Assembly: GCA_946902875.1 (NCBI GenBank)
Contig: OX336349.1
Span: 17,755,891-17,819,890, forward strand
Reading direction: 5' to 3'
DNA: 64,000 nucleotides
Source: Nematopogon swammerdamellus
Taxonomy: Eukaryota > Arthropoda > Insecta > Lepidoptera > Adelidae
A program made the position numbers and the translations under genes. The first letter of the stretch is position 1. Each line of letters starts with the position of its first letter. Below, one piece after another: positions 9,591 to 19,328 of this stretch. A model generated the notes under the pieces. The model ran no database searches and had not been told where the DNA came from. It saw only the letters and a list, made by a program, of their open reading frames with translations.

Positions 9591-12500
9591 TTAAACGGGT
9601 AGTACGACTAGCTTTTTCGCAGGCCTTCGTAGTAATCCAGCGACCGTCTCTACATCCGCCACCCTCACTATGCCGTCCTTTCCGGGGTACAGCTTCACGA
9701 TCTTGCCGCGGGGCCATGTTCCTCGAGGAAGTGTGCCGTCGACCACCAACACTAGATCGCCCACATTTAAATTTGTTGCGGACGTTCGTTTCTGCCGTTT
9801 GTGTCCCCTTTCCTGTAGAGTCGGGAGGTATTCGTCGATCCAGCGTGCCCAGAAGTGGTCTGCTAACCTGAGAGCTTTCTTGTAGTGGCTCCGTCCAACC
9901 AAGTCCTTGTCGGTTAACTCAAGCGGTAGGGGTGCGCCAGACGCCGATCCGAGGAGGAAGTGAAATGGAGTTAATGACTCGCTGTCCGTCGGTTCCGTAG
10001 AGATGTGCGTTAAAGGTCGCGAATTGATAAGTGCTTCGACCTCCAATAATAATGTCGTAAAGGTTTCTTCTTTCGGGTGTCTTTCTTTTAGGGTTATAGC
10101 AAGAGCAGATTTCACGCTTCGCACCAGTCTTTCCCAGGCGCCGCCCATGAAAGGAGAAGCAGGAGGAATGAATTTCCATTCAATGCCTTCGTTGGTCGAA
10201 AAGTTTACAGCTGCTTCGGCATATATTTTGGCCAATTCGGTATTAGCACCGACGAAACAAGTGCCGTTGTCAGATAATATTCTTGTGGGCGAGCCCCTTC
10301 GGGCTATAAATCTTCTAAGACTCATAATTGCGGAGTCCGCAGATAGACAGTTGACCACTTCTAGATGAATGGCTCGTGTAGTTAAACAAGTGTACAGTGC
10401 TACATAGCGTTTCTCTAATCTCCTTCCAATGGAGATTTGCACCGGACCCAGGTAGTCGAGTCCGACGAACGAAAATGGCCTCAGGTGATGCGCCAACCTC
10501 TCCATTGGAAGGCTGCCCATGGGTGGTTCTATCGGTGTGGCTTTTCGAATTTTGCAGCACTGACAGTTGTATGCCACCTTTTTTAGAGTGCTCCTTAGTT
10601 TTATGACCCAATATTTCTGTCGTATTTGATTGACAACAGTCTCTGTGTTCGCATGAGCTGCCTTTCGGTGGTAGTACAAAACAAGAAGTTGTACCGAGAG
10701 ATGCGGGCCGAACAAAATAACTGGTCGTTTTACTTCATGAGGAACGGAGAGAGCAGCATCTATTCGTCCTTTCAGCCTGAGCAGTCCATCTTCTGCTATG
10801 ATCGGGGAGAGTTTGTGCAGTTTGCTGTGAGGAAATATAGGCTGTTGGGAGGACAAGCAGTGGATTTCATCAGCGAACGTGTCTTCTTGACAGCGGCGTA
10901 GGACTTGCATCTCGGCTAATTCCAGGTGTTGAACGGTGAGAGGTTGCAACTTGAGCGGGTCGAGAGTGCGAGCTAGGGGCGGCCGCGGATGTCGAGAAGT
11001 CAGTGGACGTTTGGCCAAAGATTTTTGCACGCGAGTGCGTAATGGATTTACAAAAGCATGTTCACTGCTAAGTGATGCACTAACATTTAATTTGGAACAT
11101 GTCTTCTCTCGTAGAATTCTAATATATTGCTGCGCGCGTGCAGTAGCGCGTATCAACCGTAACCAAGAGCTGAATCGAGCAGGATCCGCTGCTACCGGTG
11201 AAGGTAGTTTGCGTTGATTATTCGCGATCAACCCCACCACCGCTGAGCAAGCAGGTTTCTTTTTTAATTCCTCATGAGTTGGTGAGATCGTTGTCGATGG
11301 CTCTGAGGGCCAAGAATTTTCATGTAAGATCAAAAAGGGGGGACCAGAGAACCATCGAGAGGAAGTAATAAGTTTGTGTTCGGCTCGCGTAGCGTCGTCC
11401 GCAACATTTAGCGCTGATGGGACGTATCTCCAGTTGGCGATATCAGTTGATTCTAAAATTTCGCCAATCCTATGTGCGACAAAAGGTTTGAATGTGCGAG
11501 CGTCGCTACGCAGCCACTTTACTACAGTTAAACTGTCGCTCCAAAAGGTTATTTTTGAGGGCTTAAATCGATGAGCGTCAGTTAAGTAGACTGCAAAACG
11601 GGCCGCTATGAGAGCGGCTTGCAGTTCTAGTCTGGGAATGGAGGTTGGCTTCAATGGGGCCAACCGAGCCTTTCCACCTATTAATGACATAGTCACGCTA
11701 CCATCATCGTATATAAAACGCCAGTAGGCCACACATGCATATGCAAGCTCGCTCGCGTCAGCGAAAACATGTAGCTGGCGTTCAAAAGGGTTGTTCTTAG
11801 TGATATAACATCGTGGTATGGAGTTTAAGATTAAAAGTTTTAAATTGTCGTACCATGATGTCCACTTTTCCACGACGTTATCTGGTAATTTACTATCCCA
11901 TCCTATTCCCAGACTCCAAGTTTGTTGAAAAAGGATTCTGCCCCAAATTATAATTGGAGTCAGGAAACCGAGGGGATCGTAAATCTTCATTAGATGCGAC
12001 AATGCTGAGCGTTTTGTCAATTCTGTCGGTAAATTTTCAGGTAGATCTCTCAAGAAACATAATGTGTCCTCCATGATGTTCCATGTCATGCCCAATACTC
12101 GTACATTTCCATTACTCGGACCTAGATTGACCTCAGATACGTTATTCGCACATAACTCAGGTGGTAAATAGCAAAGCGCTTCTTTTCGATTTGATACCCA
12201 AGATCTCATTTCGAAGCATCCGGCTTCGTGAACCTTCGTTATGTCAGCGATCAGTTGAGCAGCACGAGTAACATCGTCAACACTTCCCAGGAAATCGTCC
12301 ATGTAATGGTCATGTATAATAGAGTGAGCTGCCTCCGGGTAACGAATCTTGTGCTCATCTGCATTTTTGTTTTTTATGTAGATAGCTGAGCACGGACTGG
12401 AGGTAGCACCGAACATCATGGAAGACATTCTGTACTTTTTTAGGGGTGTGCTAGGATCGTCGCGCCATAAAAAACGTTGCGCATTCCTATCTTTCTGAAT

Positions 12501-15500
12501 GATTTTTATTTGAGGGAACATCTCTCTTATATCAGCAGTCATAGCCACGAGACCCTCCCTGAAACGCATAAGTACGGCCAAGAGTGGCTGAAGCAAATCT
12601 GGACCTGGTAGCAGTAAATCATTAAGGCTCACACCTCCGCTAGCGGCAGCGGCATCATATACTATGCGTAATTTTTGTTTTTGTGGGTGAAACACGCCGA
12701 AGTGTGGGAGGTACCAAGTCAGATCTTCTTCAGATTGATCGTCAGCACATATTTCTGCGTATCCCTTTTCGAATGTTGAGTTCATGTTTTTTATATATGC
12801 TTTCGCATACATGGAGTCCCTTTTCAATTTCTTCTCTAAATTTAGGAAGCGCGAGAGAGCGAGGTCGTAGCTGTTAGGAATGGATTTGATATCGGATCGC
12901 CACAATAAACCTACTTCAAAACGGCCTGTCGGTAAGCGATGAGATGTAGTGTCTAAAATGTTTAATGCACGCTCCTCACTCATGCTTCGACATTCATTCT
13001 TACTTATACCAATAGAGTCTAGCTTGTAGTTCTCTTTGATTAGGGTTTCCAGGGATTCGTATGCTTCGCATTCGTTCGAAATTGTAGCGTGATTTACAAA
13101 GTGAATTGGCACCGTTTTGCTGGAAGCGAATCCGTAGAGCACCCATCCCAAAGCGGTAAGGATTGCTACCGGCTGATGTCTGTTACCCTGGCGAGTGGAA
13201 TGGGCGATTGTTAAATGCCAATTGTCAGTTCCGATCAAAAGCTTAGGCTTCGCATCGTTATAGCACAGAAAGTCAGTGAGATCTGCCAAGTGGCTATGCT
13301 TCTTGATGTCGTCAGAATCCAACGATTGTCGACTAATGCCGAGGTTGGAAATTGAGCGAACATTTTTTACTACATGAGTTTCTGAACTATGGCGACCTTT
13401 GATTGAAATATTAACAAAGTTTACCTCAGATGTCTTTGATAAACCACCTATACAGTCGACAGTGATTAACGATTTGGGCCCTTGAGCACCAATGATATCT
13501 GTAATATCAGAGTCGATGAGAGTAGCCGTGGAACCATCATCGAGTAAGGCGTAGGTATCTACGCTGCCTTGAGGACCTGACACGGTAACTGCCACTACCT
13601 TTAGCAATGGTCGCAAGGATCCTGTGTCCGAGAAACTGTGGTTCACAACCTCCGCAGCCTCAGAGAATGTCGGCTGTGAAGAAGTCGAAGTAGCTTGTTC
13701 TGCAAGGTGAGCAGACACCTCTGGTTGCCTATGAAGTAATGTATTGTGATATGGGCTGTATTTGCAATTAGGCACTTTGCATGAAATCTTACATCTCCTG
13801 TATGAGTGCTTACCACGGATCAGACATTTGTGGCATACTTTATTTTCGGTTACCCATTGCCATTTCTCATCAATAGGAAGCAACTCAAATTTCTTACACA
13901 TTGCAACATCATGTTTACCTTCCTGGCAATACTTACATTTGCCGTCACTGTCGAACTGCGCTGATGACTTTGAAGTTGACATTTGATGAGAGACGCTGTG
14001 TACCTTATCTTTGGTATAGTCACTATGAGCATGTACCTTGTCTTTGGTGCCATCACGATGAGCATGTACTTTGTCTTTGGCGCCATCACGATGAGCACTG
14101 GATTCGGGAATCAGGCCGAACCTAATCTGCAATTCGGCTTCTCGTACTAAGAAATCTACAATAAGCTCGAGCTTAGATTTGTTGCCAGTGTGCGAGTATG
14201 CAAAATCAGTCCATCGCGATCGCAATAATGGAGTGAGCTTACCAATGATTGTATTGTAGAGCTCTGGGGAAGCCAAGTAATTGCTTTGGTTTAGCAATTT
14301 CATGGTCTCCACACAATTTCGCACACGACAGGCGAACTGATTCAATTCTTTGCTGCCCTCGACAGGCAATTTCGGTAGTGCCTTCACCGAGGCAATTTCT
14401 TGCAGGACTATGTACTCTGGCCTGGCAAATCTAAGCTCCAGCGCTGTCATGACCTCTTCGGGCTCCCGCGCTGAAACCAAGAGGGTTGAAATTGCCTCAC
14501 GAGCTGAACCTCGAATGGCTGAATTTAGTCTAGCAAAATTCTCCGCGTTAGTGTAACCACACTTGGTTTCATCAAAAACCCGTTTGAGACCAAGCCAGTC
14601 CTTTGCATGACCATCAAAGAATGGTAGTTTTATATCACTCACCTTTGGCTTCTTCTTCGCTAGGTCTGTAATGACTTGGGCCAATTTCCTCAAGTCATTG
14701 TGTTGCTCTGTATCCCTATTTCTATCTATATTTTTATTTTGGTTACATTCACAGTTTTTTTGTGTACCTAGCTTGGTAACCTGTGCCGATGCATGTGTAG
14801 TAGGTGTAGGTATGGGAAAGTGAGCGGGCGCTGGCTGCATGGGAAAGTGAGCGGGCGCTGGCTGCATGGGAAAGTGAGCGGGCGCTGGCTGCATGGGAAA
14901 GTGAGCGGGCGCTGGCTGCATGGGAAAGTGAGTGGGCGCTGGCTGCTCGAGGACCGCTGGCTGCTCGAGGACATGCTGCAGAACTGGGTTTGTTGACTCT
15001 TCCACGACTTCAGGGTTAGCAGGTGCGTAATGTTGAGGCTCATATGGGTGGTCAGCCTTCTCCTTTGCCTCCAAGGTGGTACTTTCGTTATTTTCTAACC
15101 ACTGCTGTATACCTCGCCGACTAGCCAACGAAGATCCCCGAGTACTGCATGCTGCTTCAATTAAGGCCAGCTGTGCCTGGAGCTCGAGTTCAGCGACGGA
15201 GCGCTCGCGTTCGGCTGCGGCGCGCTCCCATTCCGCTTCCCTCTCCGCCATACGACGTGCATGTTGCGCTCTGGCTGCGAGCTGTTGTGCCACACAAGTG
15301 GCTGATGACTTTGAGGTGGTATTTGATGTGCGTCGCGATCTATTAAGGCGGTCACCGGCGTTCCCCGAGGTGGAGGGTAACGCGACTGCGGTGACTTCGG
15401 CGCCTGTAATGTTTTCACCGGTGCCCCCAACAGGGAGCACTCCTGCGGCTAATATATTACGGTTGACCGGATCTGCATTTGCCCCATCACTTTTAGCTCG

Positions 15501-15524
15501 TTTTTTTGCAGCTCTTGTGAGCAT
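9591..15524 (-). CDS. BEL/Pao gag-pol polyprotein, 1977 residues
   Basis: This single frame encodes the structural and enzymatic proteins for copying and integrating the element. Visible in order: a basic, coiled-coil-like N-terminus; five QPAPAHFPM-type repeats (about residues 200-245); a Gag region; zinc knuckles starting CKYCQEGKHDVAMC (about 530); an aspartic protease with LLDDGSTATL, where DDGS replaces the usual D(S/T)G (about 660); RT with HYMDDFLGS (about 1073); RNase H with FADAS (about 1253); an integrase with an HH-CC-like region, then GLDYLGP, SDNGT and GGAWERLV (about 1686, 1751 and 1794); and a C-terminal DUF5641-like domain with GDLVLV. The frame opens at an ATG 38 bases from the 5' LTR and ends in TAA at 9591. 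No defect is visible, so it may be competent. Recognition is by family motifs. Confidence 0.95.
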   Translation of the reverse strand: MLTRAAKKRAKSDGANADPVNRNILAAGVLPVGGTGENITGAEVTAVALPSTSGNAGDRLNRSRRTSNTTSKSSATCVAQQLAARAQHARRMAEREAEWERAAAERERSVAELELQAQLALIEAACSTRGSSLASRRGIQQWLENNESTTLEAKEKADHPYEPQHYAPANPEVVEESTNPVLQHVLEQPAVLEQPAPTHFPMQPAPAHFPMQPAPAHFPMQPAPAHFPMQPAPAHFPIPTPTTHASAQVTKLGTQKNCECNQNKNIDRNRDTEQHNDLRKLAQVITDLAKKKPKVSDIKLPFFDGHAKDWLGLKRVFDETKCGYTNAENFARLNSAIRGSAREAISTLLVSAREPEEVMTALELRFARPEYIVLQEIASVKALPKLPVEGSKELNQFACRVRNCVETMKLLNQSNYLASPELYNTIIGKLTPLLRSRWTDFAYSHTGNKSKLELIVDFLVREAELQIRFGLIPESSAHRDGAKDKVHAHRDGTKDKVHAHSDYTKDKVHSVSHQMSTSKSSAQFDSDGKCKYCQEGKHDVAMCKKFELLPIDEKWQWVTENKVCHKCLIRGKHSYRRCKISCKVPNCKYSPYHNTLLHRQPEVSAHLAEQATSTSSQPTFSEAAEVVNHSFSDTGSLRPLLKVVAVTVSGPQGSVDTYALLDDGSTATLIDSDITDIIGAQGPKSLITVDCIGGLSKTSEVNFVNISIKGRHSSETHVVKNVRSISNLGISRQSLDSDDIKKHSHLADLTDFLCYNDAKPKLLIGTDNWHLTIAHSTRQGNRHQPVAILTALGWVLYGFASSKTVPIHFVNHATISNECEAYESLETLIKENYKLDSIGISKNECRSMSEERALNILDTTSHRLPTGRFEVGLLWRSDIKSIPNSYDLALSRFLNLEKKLKRDSMYAKAYIKNMNSTFEKGYAEICADDQSEEDLTWYLPHFGVFHPQKQKLRIVYDAAAASGGVSLNDLLLPGPDLLQPLLAVLMRFREGLVAMTADIREMFPQIKIIQKDRNAQRFLWRDDPSTPLKKYRMSSMMFGATSSPCSAIYIKNKNADEHKIRYPEAAHSIIHDHYMDDFLGSVDDVTRAAQLIADITKVHEAGCFEMRSWVSNRKEALCYLPPELCANNVSEVNLGPSNGNVRVLGMTWNIMEDTLCFLRDLPENLPTELTKRSALSHLMKIYDPLGFLTPIIIWGRILFQQTWSLGIGWDSKLPDNVVEKWTSWYDNLKLLILNSIPRCYITKNNPFERQLHVFADASELAYACVAYWRFIYDDGSVTMSLIGGKARLAPLKPTSIPRLELQAALIAARFAVYLTDAHRFKPSKITFWSDSLTVVKWLRSDARTFKPFVAHRIGEILESTDIANWRYVPSALNVADDATRAEHKLITSSRWFSGPPFLILHENSWPSEPSTTISPTHEELKKKPACSAVVGLIANNQRKLPSPVAADPARFSSWLRLIRATARAQQYIRILREKTCSKLNVSASLSSEHAFVNPLRTRVQKSLAKRPLTSRHPRPPLARTLDPLKLQPLTVQHLELAEMQVLRRCQEDTFADEIHCLSSQQPIFPHSKLHKLSPIIAEDGLLRLKGRIDAALSVPHEVKRPVILFGPHLSVQLLVLYYHRKAAHANTETVVNQIRQKYWVIKLRSTLKKVAYNCQCCKIRKATPIEPPMGSLPMERLAHHLRPFSFVGLDYLGPVQISIGRRLEKRYVALYTCLTTRAIHLEVVNCLSADSAIMSLRRFIARRGSPTRILSDNGTCFVGANTELAKIYAEAAVNFSTNEGIEWKFIPPASPFMGGAWERLVRSVKSALAITLKERHPKEETFTTLLLEVEALINSRPLTHISTEPTDSESLTPFHFLLGSASGAPLPLELTDKDLVGRSHYKKALRLADHFWARWIDEYLPTLQERGHKRQKRTSATNLNVGDLVLVVDGTLPRGTWPRGKIVKLYPGKDGIVRVADVETVAGLLRRPAKKLVVLPV

Positions 15525-15540
15525 TTTAAGTTCGTTTTTT

Positions 15541-15558
15541 ATCCCACTTCTGACACCA
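15541..15558 (-). promoter_or_regulatory. Primer-binding site of the BEL/Pao element
   Basis: The minus strand reads TGGTGTCAGAAGTGGGAT, close to the 5' LTR. TGG at the start matches the complement of a tRNA CCA end. The tRNA was not identified. Confidence 0.75.
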
Positions 15559-15562
15559 ATAT

Positions 15563-15683
15563 TGTTGATGGAAAATTAAAATAAACTTTTATTCCATTGA
15601 ACTTTTTTATTTCTTGTAATTTTTTTGACATGTTATAATTTTGATTATATATTTTTTTATAAAATTATTTGCAACCCGTAACA
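15563..15683 (-). repeat. 5' LTR of the BEL/Pao element
   Basis: A 121-bp LTR, the partner of 9361-9481 with a single base difference. It is unusually short for a BEL/Pao element and should contain the promoter. Confidence 0.92.
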
Positions 15684-15711
15684 GTTTTATTAATGTATAT
15701 TTTTTTTATTA

Positions 15712-16203
15712 TATAAGGTCTTTGAAAATTAGTTAATAGTACGCTAAGAGGGGGTTCTGTATCATATAGGGAGTAAAACCTATATAAAATTTTTTGGTCC
15801 TTGGGCTTTGTTTATGTAAAATATTTTTTTATGTATTTAAATAAAAAAATAGGTGGTTGATTTTTATAGCCTAATCGATTCAGTTTCATAACAGTAACAA
15901 AAAAGTCTTCATTACTATGTAACACGTGTAAGTTGGAAAAAAAAAATCTAATTCTTTCTATTCCATACTAATAAAACTAAAATTGTGGCTTTTCACAATT
16001 TCTGGAAGAAAGAGCTCTATGTGTTGGAAGACTTTTTTGTTCCTGGCATGAAACTGAAACGAATAAGAATTTTTTTTTTTTTTACATTTTACATTAAAAA
16101 ATGTTTTTTTGTAAAAAAAATACTTTGTTCTTCAAAAGTGATCTATTTCTGATACAGAACCCCCCCTTAGCGTGCTATTAACTAATTTTCAAAGACCTTA
16201 TAT
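15712..16203. mobile_element. MITE with ~53-bp inverted ends
   Basis: The left arm (15712-15764) starts TATAAGGTCTTTGAAAATTA and includes GAGGGGGTTCTGTATCA; the right arm (16151-16203) is its reverse complement with few mismatches. The interior is AT-rich with no coding. Half of the same element, reverse-complemented, is at 39053-39345. A related end (TATAAGGTCTTTCA) bounds the element at 48097-48783. Flanking TA is compatible with a Tc1/mariner-type insertion. Confidence 0.75.
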
Positions 16204-16889
16204 ATTTGTGTTATTTATTTATCAAACATCTATTTGCGGGCCGACAAAAATTGTGCGTATTTTAGCATCAGTTTAATCTAAGTCGGATCAGTGGTTCCGG
16301 AGATATTATGTGCATGTAACCGACAGATAGATAGACTGATACCAAGACACCAAAGTTATCCATAAGTTTCCTTTTGTCGTAATATTGCGACAGGACCCTA
16401 AAACCTAACAAAGTGTTCACCAAAGACTTAGGACCTTTTCGAACTCCGTTTTAAAAACCATAAACCATCGGCCAGTTTACGGAAATTTATGTTTACGTTC
16501 TGACGGCTCGCATTAAATGTTGGCTAACTAGAGATCAGAGAATCAGATTTGTGAGTTATGAAACGGAAAGAACGTTTGAAAATTGATGAAACTTCCCGAT
16601 GTTTACATTAGTTTATATTGCAAGGATTTAGTGAGGAATAAAAATAAATAACAAATTTTATGATATCATGCGAGTTGCTGCGTACGTAGTTCGGAATCCA
16701 TGTAACACTACAGCTATCTCACTAGCGGCCGGCTTCACCACCTTCGGCCAAAGGTAGCCGCACAGGTTATCTCCTGTCAACTGTATGGGAATTGGGAAAT
16801 GCCACTTTTTAACTGACGAAATATGTCAACCCAGACTAAACGGAGGTGGTGAAATTGACCATAAGTGCAATGATAAACCCCCTCTTATT
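16204..16889. other. Unassigned interval
   Basis: No gene seen. A stretch at 16240-16360 ('AAGTCGGATCAGTGGTTCCG') resembles 3' parts of common lepidopteran repeats but no boundaries are visible. Confidence 0.4.
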
Positions 16890-17105
16890 CGTACTGTATT
16901 CGTACTGTACGCGTACTGTACTGTACTCGTACTGTACTGTACTCGTACTGTACTGTACACGTACTGTACTCATATTGTACTGTACGCGTACTGTACTCAT
17001 ATTGTACTGTACTTGTACTTTTCTGTAGTCGCACCGTACTGTACTCGTACTGTACTGTACTGTACTCGTACTGTACTGTACTGCACTCGTACTGTACTCG
17101 TACTC
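16890..17105 (+). repeat. GTACT-type microsatellite
   Basis: About 215 bp of GTACTGTACTCGTACTGTAC-like units with variants. It contains dozens of GTAC palindromes. Open frames through it (rich in Tyr, Cys, Thr, Val and Leu) are artefacts of the repeat. Confidence 0.9.
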
Positions 17106-17880
17106 TATGGTAACGCTGATTGCATACGTAGAAATAGTGGGTTTTGTGACACTGTTTTTCTAATCTAAAACCTATTCATATAACCTAACTAACCTAATGT
17201 ACGCACTATAATTTATCACTGCAATGAAGAGAGTAAGACTACTTTGATATTAGATACTTCAGAACAGTAGTAAAAACAACACATACATACACACATTTTG
17301 ATATAAGGTCCATTTGAGTATGTTAACCTTTAACAACACTCTTGCTCCCGACACTTGATCCCATTAACATTTAAATTTGATAACGGAAAATTTGTATTTA
17401 AACTTCATACATGCTGCATTTAAAATCCATTTGCTCTTCAAAGAGAAACAACGTCAACGATCCTCAAATGTTTTGCGGCGACAACCGCAGGTGGCTTCGT
17501 AATATGGATCAAAATCTTTGCACCACAGGATGTACCCACTCCAGAAATAACCGACACTAAAATAGATGCATCCATATCCTGCGTCGTTACAGTCTCATTT
17601 GGCGTATAAAAACTGCCTAAAGGGGGAAACTTCTACATAAATGCCGAAGCGCGCGCGTGAGTTAAATTTGGCGCATTTTTCTTGACATTTGGTCTGGCGC
17701 TCTGGCCTGGCGCATGCACGCGCGGCATCCAGTGTTGCCACACTGGGGAAATTAGCTTAGGGGATTTAGACTCCAGTGTAGGAGAGCTGGGAGAAGAGAA
17801 ATTGTGGAAAAATCATTCATAATTCAGTATCTTTCTACCTCTTTTCCAGATATTCATGTTTAATCCTTTTTTCGTACCTA
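17106..17880. other. Unassigned interval with a GC-rich patch
   Basis: No gene seen. A GC-rich patch at 17640-17740 has GCGCGCG and CATGCACGCGCG motifs, and 'CAGTGTTGCCACACTGG' follows, resembling a hAT terminus without a visible partner. Confidence 0.35.
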
Positions 17881-18020
17881 CCTCAAAAGAGGAAAAAAAA
17901 CTGATCCCTTAGGATCGCTCTCTTGTCTGTCTGTCTGTATGTCTGTCCGTCTGTCCGTCTATTTTCTCTGAATCTACTGGACGAAAAAAAGTTGAAATTT
18001 GGTACATAATACATCCTTAT
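17880..18020 (+). repeat. Retroelement 3'-end-like repeat with TCTG microsatellite
   Basis: A run of GTCTGTCTGTCTGTATGTCTG (17926-17960) is followed by 'GGACGAAAAAAAGTTGAAAT'. TCTG runs followed by such text mark the ends of many interspersed repeats in this window (for example 36215-36365, 38605-38660 and 61550-61570). Confidence 0.5.
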
Positions 18021-18519
18021 AGAGTTTGATGACCCAATCACGCGGAGTAGTTATGTTGTAGTAGCGTAAATGAATGAATTTCGATTTTCGGGGTCAATTT
18101 TGGGGGACAAATTAGAAAGTTCGTTTTTTTTCAAGTTTATCATGTGACGTTTCAAATGAAATGACATAATTTTTGTTATAATTTTAAAATGCATAGCTAA
18201 AAAGATATTAAAGAAAGTATACGAAAATCAAGAATTCGCCCAACCCAAAGTATTATTTAATGCATACTTGCACTTTTTTGACGGTTTGGTTCGGTTTCAA
18301 ATTTATTTTCTATAGAGAAAATTAAATGGAATTATGTTTTTGCCACGAATAATCCTAGCATTAGTACTCAACTTTATTTTATTACAGAGAGATTGTTGCA
18401 GTATAGAGGATCATGCTAAACAATGTGAGGTAGTATAGACTCTTAAGTATTATTTATTATTATTGGCAAGCTTTAGCTATTATTTTATATCCAAAAGATA
18501 AATCCCTCAATAGGGGGAA

Positions 18520-18790
18520 TATTAGTTAGGGAAGCTGAAACTGTCGTAGTGTAAACACTGACGCCGATGCGCGTCCAACCAATCCCAGTTCGATGGTCGC
18601 CGCGATGCGCGCGCGGTCGTTAGCAGAGCTGTCAGCGTTAATTTCCGGCGAGTTCGCGCCGGCGGCGCGTCGGCAGTTGTGATTTGAGTATTTGTGACGG
18701 CTTCGAAGGGGGCCATTTGAATTTTATATCAGTGCAGTGTTGTGATTTTCTAAGCTTCATGGATTTAGCGACGTTTGAGTGTTGTGTGAA
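18520..18790 (+). promoter_or_regulatory. GC-rich island, possible promoter/5' exon
   Basis: In otherwise AT-rich DNA a 150-bp GC-rich block has a CCAAT sequence (18580-18584), then an initiator-like TATCAGTGCAG (18727-18737) and an ATG at 18759 followed by a short frame. It lies 5.5 kb upstream of the first visible Plp-like exon on the same strand, so it could be an upstream promoter. There is no direct proof. Confidence 0.25.
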
Positions 18791-18825
18791 TTAAAAAAAA
18801 AAGAAACCAAATGTGCCGGTATTGC

Positions 18826-19328
18826 TAAGAAAAATCTGAAACACTATTTATCCATAACAAACACGTAAATGTTGACTACTTGGTTACTTACTAAAATTTA
18901 AATAGACTCATCAAATTGGATTTACTGAAACTGTTTACATTATTAGTTAAGTGTATCAGTTCTTTTCTTATTGCATTTTGCTGAGTATTTGAAACTAAGT
19001 TATTTTTGGGAAAATAAAATGAAATCAAAGGAATTCAAATATTTATTAATTTCCAAAATGTGAAATCTAATATAATTGCTACGAAAAATCTAAAACACTA
19101 TTTATCCATAACATACACGTAAATGTTGACTACTTAGTTACTTACTAAAATTTAAATAGACTCACAATCAAATTGTATTTATTGAAACTGTTTACATTAG
19201 ATTAGCTAAGTGTATCAGTTCTTTTCTTATTGCATTTTGCTGAGTATTTGAAACTAAGTTATTTTTGGGAAAATAAAATTAAATCAAATAAATTCAAATA
19301 TTTATTAATTTTCAAAACGTGAAATCTA
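18826..19328 (+). repeat. Tandem duplication, ~250-bp unit, two copies
   Basis: Segments 18826-19071 and 19077-19328 are nearly identical. Both contain 'AACACTATTTATCCATAACA' and 'TGCATTTTGCTGAGTATTTG'. No gene is carried. Confidence 0.85.

Larger units (their letters stand above)
9361..15683 (-). mobile_element. BEL/Pao LTR retrotransposon, near-complete and young
   Basis: Two 121-bp direct repeats (9361-9481 and 15563-15683) start TG and end CA and differ at one base (AACCAGTAACA versus AACCCGTAACA). Between them lies a single gag-pol frame with no stop. On the minus strand, a primer-binding site (TGGTGTCAGAAGTGGGAT) lies two bases inside the 5' LTR, and a purine tract ending AAAAAAAGGGGACCA touches the 3' LTR. 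No envelope gene is present. Flanks share GTTTT(T)AT but a clean target duplication is not obvious. Confidence 0.95.

Noticed and set aside
9919..15579. Many + and minus ORFs overlapping the BEL/Pao element
   Set aside because: Shadows of the 1977-codon frame.
16785..17168. Tyr/Thr/Val/Leu-rich + ORF
   Set aside because: Produced by the GTACT microsatellite.
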